Assembly (NCBI GenBank): GCA_024704765.1
Contig: JAKMXF010000303.1
Coordinates: 1-64,000 of the forward strand
Length of the DNA stretch: 64,000 bases
Direction: 5' to 3'
Source of the DNA: Oopsacas minuta
Taxonomy: Eukaryota; Porifera; Hexactinellida; Lyssacinosida; Leucopsacidae
The notes under the pieces are model-generated. The model was not told where the DNA came from. It saw only the letters and a list, made by a program, of their open reading frames with translations, and did not search any database. The position numbers and the translations under genes are program-made. Shown here one piece after another: positions 12,308 through 22,236 of this stretch. Position 1 is the first letter of the stretch, and each line of letters opens with the position of its first letter.

Positions 12308-14005
12308 CTAAGAACACATCTTTGAGGCACACAAACAAGAGGCCCCAACTTTAATGTCAGCATATACGCTTGCTTTCTGGTACTTCTCAAAGATAGACTT
12401 AGCCTCCTCCAACTTGTTTTGTGCTTTCAATGTTTGATGAAGACCCAATAATGACCACATGTTATCTTTGTAGTTAATCAAGTCTTCTCGATACACAGCT
12501 TCAGCTTCTTGAAAGTCTCCATGTTCTAACAATAGTGCACCTAGCACGTGTCTGGTAGGCATCATCCAAGACCAGGGCTCGTCATAGATTAAACTAGCAT
12601 CACGCTTGACTGCAAGACGGAGATGGTCAAATGCTTGATGGTAATTCCCTTTCCGATATTCAATTTCACCATTTAAGACGGATTCTGCAACATCCAGAAT
12701 ACCTTTCCCCAGCTGTTCAGGATCATACATTATGTTATTGAGGAGAAATCTCTCAGCTAGCGATTTATCTTTCAGAGATTCATAGAATAAATCACGTTCT
12801 ACCTCAGCTTCTGCTACTTTACCTAATGCAGCGTATGCTACAGCTCTAGCATATCTTGACATGGCAATACTGCTAGGATATAAATCTTTGTCCTGTTCAA
12901 TTGGTCTTTTCACAATGTCTTCCCATTTGCCAAATCGAACCAAAACTTCCCAAATAATGACTCTCATTGGTTCTAGAAACATTGTTCCTATTGGAACCTC
13001 TCCTATCTTACAAGTAATAGCTTCCTTTGTCAGATATTCTAGAATACCTTCAGTTAATTGTAAAGATTTTCCAAATTGTCCGATGAACATGGCGGCCCAA
13101 ATAGCGGAATGTATGGTATGCATACGACCTACTTTATAAAAGTTATTCTCCACTTTGCTAGTTAACATGTATCTCTTATCAGCTTCAATTGCTAGTTGAT
13201 TCACTTCCATAGCTTGTTGGTAGTGCCCTATCCACATGTCGATATGGGAAGCCATGTGAATCAAGTGTCCATAATCCTTCACTGTATCACGAAAAACATT
13301 TGCACATGGTAATGCTTTCTCAGGTGTAGCAGAGAGTTCCATTGCGTGAATGTAGAAATGACACAAACCTGGATGCTGCGGTGATTGCTTAAGGGCATTT
13401 TCAAGTACCTTAACTAGCTCTCCTGTCTCTGGGATTCCTTCCTTGTACTCAGGATATCGAGTCCATAACTTCCAAGGAGCTAAATTCATTAACGACTCAG
13501 CAAAGAAGGTAGCAACTTCAACTTTATCTCCGTATTTGCTATACACACTACGCATAGCATTAGCATAATTCCTGTTCAATTGATCAAATGGTACAGAACC
13601 TACTGGGGAACAGAATCTATGTACCTGTGCCTCTATTAATCCTATTTCCCAATCAGTCACAGTGACTTTCTTAGACACTGACAAAGCCTTCTGTGCTTCC
13701 TCAAATCCGTAAGCATAATCCAAACCATTCAGGTTATTGTAAAACCCCGCATTACTGTAAGCAATAAGATAATGAGCCATAGCACAATCATTGTCATACG
13801 TGAGAGCTTGTTTACAATCGAGGATAGCTTGTTCATGATTGAAGTTGAATAATTGTAGTAGTGCATCATCTATTAATTGTAAACATGTACTGGAAGAGCT
13901 GGTTACCTGGTTGTACATACCTCTAGTGAGATCTTTTGCCATTTTGTTTGTAAGATTTTCTACTAAAACAACACAACTACTGAATATCATAATAATTAGA
14001 CACAT
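12308..14005 (-). CDS. Bacterial-type tetratricopeptide-repeat protein, single exon
   Basis: An uninterrupted 565-codon frame on the minus strand, the only convincing minus-strand gene in the window. TPR-like helical pairs run through most of it: an N-terminal pair around NHEQAILDCKQALTYDNDCA, a central conserved block GHLIHMASHIDMWIGHYQQA, and a C-terminal block DEPWSWMMPTRHVLGALLL followed by EHGDFQEAEAVYREDLINY. The HM(A/P)SHI and DEPW(S/A)W blocks belong to a TPR family that I know mainly from bacterial proteins; its function is uncharacterised. The start could be the ATG at 14005 or the internal one about 21 codons in (MAKDLTRG). The first 20 residues are hydrophobic and may be a signal sequence or 5' UTR. 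No introns, which fits either intron loss or acquisition from bacteria. Confidence 0.85.
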   Translation of the reverse strand: MCLIIMIFSSCVVLVENLTNKMAKDLTRGMYNQVTSSSSTCLQLIDDALLQLFNFNHEQAILDCKQALTYDNDCAMAHYLIAYSNAGFYNNLNGLDYAYGFEEAQKALSVSKKVTVTDWEIGLIEAQVHRFCSPVGSVPFDQLNRNYANAMRSVYSKYGDKVEVATFFAESLMNLAPWKLWTRYPEYKEGIPETGELVKVLENALKQSPQHPGLCHFYIHAMELSATPEKALPCANVFRDTVKDYGHLIHMASHIDMWIGHYQQAMEVNQLAIEADKRYMLTSKVENNFYKVGRMHTIHSAIWAAMFIGQFGKSLQLTEGILEYLTKEAITCKIGEVPIGTMFLEPMRVIIWEVLVRFGKWEDIVKRPIEQDKDLYPSSIAMSRYARAVAYAALGKVAEAEVERDLFYESLKDKSLAERFLLNNIMYDPEQLGKGILDVAESVLNGEIEYRKGNYHQAFDHLRLAVKRDASLIYDEPWSWMMPTRHVLGALLLEHGDFQEAEAVYREDLINYKDNMWSLLGLHQTLKAQNKLEEAKSIFEKYQKASVYADIKVGASCLCASKMCS

Positions 14006-14262
14006 AGCCTACTAAAATACGGCTATACCTGATGCCGAATCATAAAAAAATAAGAGTCCAGTTTTGTAATTCTCGTAAAAGAACAATTAGGCCTCCAATG
14101 TTTGCAAATTGAACCTTTTTAGGGTAAAAGTATTCAAGGAATAAATAAAGACTACTTATAAACCAGGGGTAGAAGAAAACACAAACAATTATTAGCTTGC
14201 TGCGGACCTGTTTTATTGTTTCACTAATCTAGTGTGTGTTGTTACTCTTTGTAGCGTATTGA

Positions 14263-15834
14263 ATGTTAAAATTATTTCTTCTCGCAATTCTTGCATTAAT
14301 AATCGCACCTCTTAAAGCAATCTACAGATGGACTACCTACTGTAGAAAACCTCCTCTACACGACAAACACTTCAGTAAGGAGATAGTACTCGTAACAGGA
14401 GGAGCTCAGGGCATAGGACGTTTGATAGCAGATAACTTTGCTCTTACAACAGCTACTGTAATTATTTGGGACATTAATGAGCAACAGTTAGATAAAACTG
14501 TAGCTGAGATGAGAGGTAATGGACACACGGCATATGGATATCATGTAGACGTGTCAGATCTGGATCAGCTATTGACTAGCTATGAGCGTGTTGTAGAAGA
14601 GGTAGGACAGGTTACTGTACTAGTTAACAATGCTGGTATAGTCAGTGGTAAGAGTATATTTGATATTTCTCTTGAGCAGTTTGAATTGGTAATCAGAGTC
14701 AATCTGCATGCAATGGTTAGTTTATATACTAGAGATCATTAGATTTCTACAGTAGAACTCAGTTTATGATGTACATTGAGTTACTCAGCCTTGCACAGCT
14801 GTATCAACTCATTTTGGCATAGTTTTCGTTGTGATCGAATGAATGAGTTGACAACGCGAATCGGGCCTGGAAGTATGAAAAGTGGCTACACAACATTATC
14901 TGTTCCAAGAATTGAGAATCATCTAGGGAAGTGATGTTACAATGTATTTTACATTCGCGGTAACTGCAATGCATCAGTTATAATGTTTTAAACTCATTAT
15001 TTTGAGTTTAACTCTTGGTTATAAAATGAGTTGGTAAAATCAACTCATTATTTTGAATGTGTTGAATGATTTGGTAGACAAAAATGAGGGGTTTTTGCCA
15101 ACTCAAAATGATTGATACAGCCCTGCCGGCCCGGGGGCCCGCTCGCCCACAAATACATTTGATTAGTACGTACTCATCTGCAAAATGGTTTTAACGTTTT
15201 CTATTCTTGTACTACAGTCAACATCGAGTAACTGAACATCAATTATCTCGAACGAATACTCACTTCCCTTTATTGTACTATTAGTACTTATCAGGGGGTA
15301 CATCTTATCCGAGTTCTACTGAATAATAATCACCACTCGACAGTTTAACACGTTATCCTTTAGATCCATTTAACAAAAGCTGTCATACCGCACATGCTCA
15401 AACTGAACCATGGATACATCATCAATATAGCTTCTGTTGTCTCCTATTTCGGCTATGCTAAGCTAAGTGATTACTGTGCCTCTAAGGCTGGCGCACGAGC
15501 ATTCTCAGAAGCTCTACAATCAGAACTATACTGTATGGATAAGACAGGAATATCTGTCACTTGTGTCTGTCCTTATAAGATAGATACTGGCATGTTTACA
15601 GGTGTACGGCTGAAACATAATTGGTTATTCCCTGCCTTGCAGCCTAAATACGTAGCTGACCGTGTATATTTTGGTGCTAGAAACCGTGAATTTCGTTTGT
15701 TACTTCCTTGGACAATGCATCTATTGGTTGCATTAATATATATCCTCCCTCGCCATTCTAGAAAACTTTTCTTTGATTTTTTCGCTATTAATGAATCAAT
15801 GGATCAATTTGTTGGTCACGGCAAAAAAGAATAG
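14263..15834 (+). CDS. Membrane-anchored short-chain dehydrogenase/reductase (SDR16C/17-beta-HSD11-like), two exons
   Basis: NAD(P)-dependent oxidoreductase of the classical SDR family, closest in pattern to retinol/steroid dehydrogenases of the SDR16C group on ER or lipid-droplet membranes. Exons 14263-14715 and 15364-15834 join in phase 0, giving about 307 residues. An N-terminal hydrophobic helix (LFLLAILALIIAPL) precedes the Rossmann motif TGGAQGIG, then NNAG in exon 1. Exon 2 carries the catalytic Ser in NIASVVS and the YxxxK motif in DYCASKAG. The exon 1 donor is GTTAGT after AATCTGCATGCAATG. The intron contains two MITE-like elements. The substrate (retinol, steroid or other lipid) cannot be told from the sequence. 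Confidence 0.9.
14795..15126. mobile_element. MITE-like element in the SDR intron
   Basis: Inverted ends GCTGTATCAACTCATTTTGG (left) and, read from the other end, CAGGGCTGTATCAATCATTTT. The interior is rich in CAACTCATTATTTTGA phrases. The right end abuts a short, very G+C-rich burst (GGCCCGGGGGCCCGC) that is foreign in composition to the window. Target duplication not identified. Confidence 0.6.
15215..15321. mobile_element. Mariner-type MITE in the SDR intron
   Basis: Starts TA-CAGTCAACATCGAGTAAC and ends in TTATCCGAGTTCTACTG. The left end matches the reversed right end of the element at 48706-48781, and the right end matches the TIR of the elements at 19225 and 39829. It may therefore be a composite or a variant family member. 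Confidence 0.5.
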
Positions 15835-16773
15835 ATACAGCAACAAAGGTTTATTTTATTTTAATTCTATTTTGTTCCATTTTACAGTACCCTATTTGGA
15901 TTACAACCAATCCCTGAAATTATATATGCTAATACGAGTTTAACAGATGCTTACATATATTATATTCTCTAGCCTCTAGCTATGCTATTTATAGTTGTGG
16001 CTATTTGTATATAATTAATACGTAGTATGTATTTCGAACTAGTGCTGAGCGATCACAAGTTCATTTCGTGTTCGTATCCGTGTTTCACTTTCTGTCCTTC
16101 GGGTTGTGTTGATGTGAATTTGGACATTACGCTAAGCTCTATTTGGAACTACAATAGCCAATCAAGGCTCTCAACCAAATCGTGAGCTGTACTTAGTGTA
16201 CTATTTAGTATTAGTTTGATATGAAAATACCAAGGATTCTTATCCAATGTAGACCCGAAATCTCACAACGAGTTCCTGAGAGTTGACACTTGACATGTCT
16301 GAATTATACCACACAATCATAGACTCCTTTAGAGAAGGACTGGAATGTCGCGATCTCTGGGTTTTTAACTTGAGTCTGAGAGGCTCCAATTAAAAATTGA
16401 AAAAGTATTAGAACCTATATTAGCCTCGGTTGGGGGCCAGACACAACCAGGAAGCTTAAAATAAGAGTATTGGCCACATTTCGCTTTGACCTTAGGCAGA
16501 TATGAAGTTCCTGTTTTCAGCCACATTTCCTTATGTTTTCCTTATGTTTTGGGATATTTGCATGTTTTGTGCAGTGGCTGCGTGGTAATGTTTTATTTTT
16601 CTTGTTGCAGATATGTCTGTATGTTTATTGATATTGATTATGCATGATAATGTGTCATACGTCAAGACTTTTTGAACATACTTTACTTGGATTGATGCTC
16701 TGATATTTTGATTGAACCTTTCCAGCTGGTGGCCTAATAGGATCTTTGTTTTGTTTTCAGCTTTTGTGACAAT
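15835..16773. other. Non-coding spacer before the transposase relic
   Basis: No gene or clear repeat boundary seen. The 5' end of the P-like transposon probably lies in here, but no terminal inverted repeat pair was found by eye. Confidence 0.4.
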
Positions 16774-19156
16774 ATGCCACGTCGTTGCAGCTGTTTTGGT
16801 TGTAGAGGAAACTATGATGGGATGCCTTACCTAAAGGTCATATCCTTCCCAAAAGATCCTGAGGAGAGGAAGAGATGGATATTGGCAATGCCGAATGAAA
16901 AATAAAGCTTGAGGCGCTTGAAGGAGATATATATTTGTGAGAGACATTTCAATTGTGTATGGGTGTCAGTAAAGGGTGGAAAGCCACCTAAAGAACATCC
17001 ATCAATATTTCCTGGAGTACCGAAATCAGTTTTTAAGCAGGTCACCTCAGCTCCACGCCCAACATCATCTACATCCGAATCAAGAGCTAAGAAGGTACAG
17101 GCAGCTAATGAGGCTGCAGACAAGATCCAAGATTTCGACCACTTCTCCGCCAAAATAAGCTCCTATTTTCCTGGCTTTGACGTCATAAAGGCCAGAAAAA
17201 CCTGTACCTATCAAGAACTGACGCTACTGGACAAACTGTCAAGCAGTTCTTTCATTTACAACAAGTCAGTTTCGCCATTTGGATTCCTATTCTTGAATAG
17301 AGTTGACAAAGATGGTATTGAGGTATCCAAGCGACCATTTCCTTTGCAGAAGAACAGCTTACTCTCGAAATGGTCCCAGATTGGATACATAACTGACCAG
17401 GTAAACGCCTATGAGTACACAAGCCAAGAAATTCTTGAGCACGCAATAAGCCAGCTCTGCAAGATCACTGAGGCGCACGAGCTTGCTCGTTTCACCTTCC
17501 TTCTGTCGCAGCTGTGCCTTATATTCAAACCTCCTGATGGACGCCGATTTGACACTGATAATATGATTTTCGCAGTACAGCTTCACAACATACCACCCAA
17601 TGCATACAAAATGGTTCGCCGACCGGCTTAATCATTCTGCCATCAACAGAAAAGGTAAAACAGATGCTTGCTAGGAGTCTGCAGGACTCCAACCTCAAAA
17701 CCTTGTTCGACTAGCTTAAGCCACAGCAGCGTTTGGCAAATTTAATGTTTGACGAGGTAAAGCTAGTCGAGACAATGCGATTTTCTGGATGGCATGTTCT
17801 AAGATACTCTCAAAATACTGCAGCGGGTGGTGACCATGAAATGCTTGCTTCACATACTATGGTCGTTGAAGTTGCTGCCATTTTGGTGGTTCACGCTATA
17901 TTCTACGCGTTTTTCCCTGCAAAAAACTAACTTCGGATCAGCTGAAAGAACTCCTTATCCAAGCTGGTTCAGCTATAGTTGGTGCTGGCGGTACTGTGAT
18001 CTCTTTAATATGTGACAATTGCAATACCAACCGTAGTGTTTATTCAAAACTTGGAGGACCTGGAAGTTGTCAAGTGCTATCGATTCAAGAACAATCTATG
18101 TTCTTAGTGTACGACTACTTGCGCATCTTCAAAAATATATGCAACAACTGGATTACTATTGATAGCAAGCACTCTCACTTGTCGTAGATGGCAATGAGTA
18201 CAAAGCTTACTAGTGATATTCAGAAGCTTTATGAGATCGACCGAGCTACTCCTATTCGCTTAACCAAGCTGACACACACTGCTGTTTTCCCCAAGCCCCT
18301 TCAACGGCAGAGCGTACCATTGACATGTCAAGTGTTCAATGACAAGACTGTCGCTGCCTTGAAGACGTTCAAGGGTTCACTGGGCATCAGCAAAGGCACC
18401 ATCATTCTCACCCAGACAATGAGTGAGTGGTTCAAGATAATGAATGTGAAAGACCGTTTCTCAGCTATCCGTCTTCGCGACGAATCCAGACAACCTTGGA
18501 CAGCAGACTGTACAAGTTTCACTAGGCTGGAGGAGGCCTGCCAAATTATATCTACCTGTGCATGGCAAGGAGGTGGTGGTCGTAAGCTGAAGCTAACTAA
18601 GCAAACTGCTGAAGCCTTCACTGTGTCCATACGTAATAATGTGGATGCTGCCAAATTGCTTCTGGTGGACAAAGACTTTGACTACGTTCTTCCTGCTATA
18701 TTCGCGGACGAAGCCTTTGAAAAGTTTTTCGGCCAAGCCAGGCAAAGAAGAAGTGGAAACTTTTACATTGACGATATTCTTCTGCATAAAGTTGTTTATT
18801 TGGCCGGATACCTTGTTTATAACTATGGTGATACCTCTAGTATGGAGGAGATCATTGGTGATGAAGATGGTAACGAGGTGTCTTCTGAGTTCCTAGATAA
18901 TTTGAATAGAAGTGGATTGTGTGTGCCGACTATGTCAACCGTCTTTTTTGTACCCAATGCCTATAATTTGCATGACCAGACTAAATTGCGTTGCTGCTTT
19001 CATTTTGTTGAGCTATTATCTTTTGTAGATGCACCTTTAGCAGGTAATAAGGCTGCATGTACTACTTTAGCTAATATTCTATTGAAAGCTCATGTGCTCA
19101 ATGTAAGTGACAAAGAAAAGTCTGGGATGCCTCAGGAGGCAAGACAAGCTCTCTAA
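16774..19156 (+). pseudogene. Degenerate P-element/THAP9-like transposase
   Basis: Reads as a THAP zinc finger followed by a P-type RNase H-like transposase, broken by stops and frameshifts. The THAP part starts MPRRCSCFGC (first CxxxC) and ends ICERHF (CxxH). An in-frame TAA lies between them at about 16903. The body continues to 17631, shifts frame and meets a further stop near 17709. It resumes with LMFDEVKLV (catalytic Asp region), then CDNCNTNRSVYSKLGG and IFKNICNNWIT, with a TAG at 18185-18187. The last segment is 18188-19156 and includes FEKFFGQARQRRSGNFYID, typical of the P-element C-terminal catalytic block. Base composition is richer in G+C than the flanks. Terminal repeats were not identified. 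Confidence 0.88.
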
Positions 19157-19224
19157 CTAACGATAGGCATAGACAATGTTGTAATAGACATAGTGTTGTG
19201 ACATGCAAATAATGTAATTACATA

Positions 19225-19406
19225 CAGTAGAACTCGGATGAGATGTACCCCCTCGGGAAGTCTAAAATTACGTACCATCCGAGTGTACGTACTAACCAAG
19301 TTGTATTTACATAGAATCCTATGCAATGAATTTTGGTTCATAAAATTTAGTACGTACTAAGCCGAAGTACGTCTTATCCAGGGTGCGTGCTAACCGAATT
19401 CTACTG
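19225..19406. mobile_element. Mariner/pogo-type MITE
   Basis: 182 bases between TA dinucleotides. Left end CAGTAGAACTCGGATGAG; right end reads CAGTAGAATTCGGTTAGCAC from the other strand. The interior repeats TACGTACTAA phrases in both orientations. No coding capacity. Confidence 0.75.
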
Positions 19407-19966
19407 TATATGACAATAATATCAAATTTGTGCTGCTATACACTACTGCGTCTCATTACAATCAGCCATCTCTCACCTTTATTAGTTAGACAGAAAAAAC
19501 GGGCAAAAATTACCAAAATTCACCCATTTGACCTTTAAGATGACTCCAGGTGGTGTTGAAAATGGCATCATTGAACTCGCCGTCCTCAAAATCCCCTATG
19601 TGGACCCGAGATCGTGTCTCTAGCCCTTCTAGAAGTCATTTTAGCCCAGGACTCAAGTTAAAAACCCCGAGCATTGGAGGATTCAGTCCTTCTTTAAAGG
19701 AGTCTATGCACACAATATATAATATGAACTGTAACAGGGGCGGCACTAGCCAATCGCTACTGGTGGGACACAATTACGTCACAGGTACAGGTGAGGCACA
19801 TGTTATTTAACTGGGGCAGACTATCATTAATGATGTGGGGCACAGGTCCCATCCTCGCGCCATCTCTGACTTGTAATAATCTCACTACTCTCATATGCCA
19901 CTTTAACATACATCGGCTAAGTATACAATATTAGTTGTAACTAAATGCTATGTCATTCACTATTAG
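19407..19966. other. Spacer with one doubtful short reading frame
   Basis: An 86-codon frame at 19550-19810 is Ser/Pro-rich (SPSRSHFSPGLKLKTPSIGG) and looks more protein-like than chance, but it loses that character after about 19740 and no downstream exon was found. It could be a first exon or a chance frame. Confidence 0.3.
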
Positions 19967-19968
19967 TA

Positions 19969-20626
19969 CAGTGGAACCCCGCTTAACGGCCACCCCAGAA
20001 TAGCGGCCACCTCGATATACCGGCCACTGTTTAAAGTCCCGTTTAATATACTATAGACATTAACATTAATTTATTTCAGAATTACGGCCATACTTTTAGA
20101 ACGAAACCCTATTTTAACCTCAGAATTACGGCCAATCTTAACAATAGGAATCACTATTGGATGTTTGAAAACGAAAACAATTTCTGGACAATTAAATAAC
20201 AATACATTGGAGTGTATACATATAAATGCAAAGCAGATTAATGAGACAGTAATTCATACGTTATTACTGGCATCGAGCAAACGCAATGAGCTGGATCTCA
20301 AACGAAAAGTGGAGTTAATTCATAATTCTTCTGGACAATCGCATCGGCAATTGGCAGTAAGATTTAATATAGGAAAAACCCAAGTATCTTCCATACTCAA
20401 ACGAAAAACAGAGTATTGGCCGCTTATGAGGAAAATCAAAGACAATCAAAATTAGATGCATATTTTAACTAATAATTATGTATTAACATGTTATAATATG
20501 GTAAATATTAATAGAATATGGTTTAGTATGGTAAATATTGATAGAATATGGTTTCTTTCAAAAAGTTTCACAATTACGGCCATTTTTCTCGGTCCCCTGG
20601 GTGACCGTATTTCCGGGGTTCCACTG
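19969..20626 (+). mobile_element. Pogo/Tigger-like short transposon retaining a DNA-binding ORF
   Basis: 658 bases between TA target dinucleotides (19967-19968 and 20627-20628). Inverted ends are CAGTGGAACCCCGCTTAACG on the left and, read inwards from the right, CAGTGGAACCCCGGAAATAC. Inside, a 96-codon frame (20165-20455) contains KRKVELIHNSSGQSHRQLAV and GKTQVSSILKRK. This is the helix-turn-helix pattern at the N-terminus of CENP-B/pogo-family transposases. No DDE catalytic domain is present, so this is a non-autonomous internal-deletion derivative. Confidence 0.88.
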
Positions 20627-20749
20627 TATATGTTTTAATAGCTATTATAATAACAAGGAAGAGTCGTCTAAACTAGGACTTACTTGCTATCAGTTGTACT
20701 CTACTCTACAGAGCATTTTCAATCAATCATAAGATCTATCTATCTAATA

Positions 20750-21622
20750 ATGTCTCAAGAGTGCAGCATTAATCACAATGATTTTATTCTCTACACCAGC
20801 GTCTTGCTTGTCCTAGTGCTGATATTTCCTATGCTAGATCTAATAATAATCAGACTGACATGGTTCTACAAAGATGATCTATTCATCCCGCGGGATATTG
20901 AGCACAAAACAGCTAAACTATCCAATTATAATAAAGAGAGTAGATTCTTCCCTAAATCAATCTCCTCTATCTCTACAAGAAGTCACCCAGTGCACCCCTT
21001 AACCGGGGCAGAACCTACACTCGTATTCTCTAACAATGAGTCACAAGACATAGATGAATCAGACACACAGAGGAAACTGGAGGATACTATCATATACGGG
21101 AAGTCTAGTGTCAAGCAGGGTTCTAATAAGGCCACTACAATCGAGACTACGCTGATTAGCCGCTCTGTTGAAGATTACAGTTTGGACTCCAAATATAGAG
21201 AAACTCAACAGAAACATACTGTAGTGCATATTGAATCTCTCCCAGGGATTGAAACCCCTCTTGAGTTATCAGCAAGAACGCGAAAATTACTGGATTCTCA
21301 GAATGCTGATGTTCGAAGAGAAACAGTTAAGAATCTGCAGTCAGACTTACCCGAGGTAACCCGTGTCACTCCTATCATGAAACTATCAGTGCTCCCACCA
21401 TTACCAAATACAGGTTATAAGAGTAGTGAGTTTATTGAGAGTTTAGCTGATGCTAGTGTGCTATATCAAGATAAATATGATGTAACTTATGTCAGCTCAC
21501 GTACTAATCTTATTGATACATCGAGTCATGGTTCTTCCCTGAAACATGGAGAGAGGAAGCTACTTAATCGTCCAGATAATAATAGACGGAAACTTGCTAA
21601 GTTAGATACTCATAATCCTTAA
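20750..21622 (+). CDS. Unrecognised single-pass membrane protein, single exon
   Basis: 290 residues from the ATG at 20750; the frame is open further upstream, but that part runs into the flank of the pogo-like element. A strong hydrophobic segment (LYTSVLLVLVLIFPMLDLII) lies near residues 14-35. It is followed by a long polar, Ser/Thr-rich and probably disordered cytoplasmic tail with scattered basic clusters. No domain recognised. It lies 614 bases upstream of the R7-type RGS gene on the same strand. Codon use and length argue for a real gene, but there is no homologue I can name. Confidence 0.6.
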   Translation: MSQECSINHNDFILYTSVLLVLVLIFPMLDLIIIRLTWFYKDDLFIPRDIEHKTAKLSNYNKESRFFPKSISSISTRSHPVHPLTGAEPTLVFSNNESQDIDESDTQRKLEDTIIYGKSSVKQGSNKATTIETTLISRSVEDYSLDSKYRETQQKHTVVHIESLPGIETPLELSARTRKLLDSQNADVRRETVKNLQSDLPEVTRVTPIMKLSVLPPLPNTGYKSSEFIESLADASVLYQDKYDVTYVSSRTNLIDTSSHGSSLKHGERKLLNRPDNNRRKLAKLDTHNP

Positions 21623-22236
21623 TACAAACTGCTAATAAATGTATTATGCCATATCTATTATACTTATATGTATCTATTTCCATATATTTACGATTGTCAG
21701 TCTATTTCAGTTAATTTGAAGTTCCTTATACGTAATACACTACCAAAGGGGCTTTTTGTATCATAATCACATACTAAATATAAATAATTTTGTATTTGGT
21801 TATAATTGAGTGTTTCATGCAATCGTCTATTTGTCATAATAGATGGCTCAAAATCACTTTGCCCAGATGTTCTACGTAATTCTTACAGAATGCAATTATT
21901 CACTTTTTGAATATAGAATTACAGAAATATATTTCTCCACTTTTGTGTATAGAAATGAATCTCTCTATTTAAGTGTACTATAGTAGAACTTAGTAGTATA
22001 TACTCAGCTTAAGACGTACACTCGTTTTTTTCGTACTTTTCTTCAAAACTGTTTTTCTTTTCCCGTACAATTTGCACAATAAGAATATACGGATAAGGAG
22101 TATTTCGGTTAGTACTTAGTACGTACTATTTTTTCTTTTCCGAAACTACTATATTACGATAACTACAGAAATATATTTTCTTATTTTTGAATTGTGATAT
22201 TATACTAATTACTGTGTTACTATATAACTTTAGTTC
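21623..22236. other. Spacer upstream of the RGS gene
   Basis: A+T-rich. Contains a possible single mariner-type end (CAGTAGAAC-like, TATAGTAGAACTTAGTAG near 21980) and TACGTACTA phrases, but no clear matching end. No gene. Confidence 0.4.
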
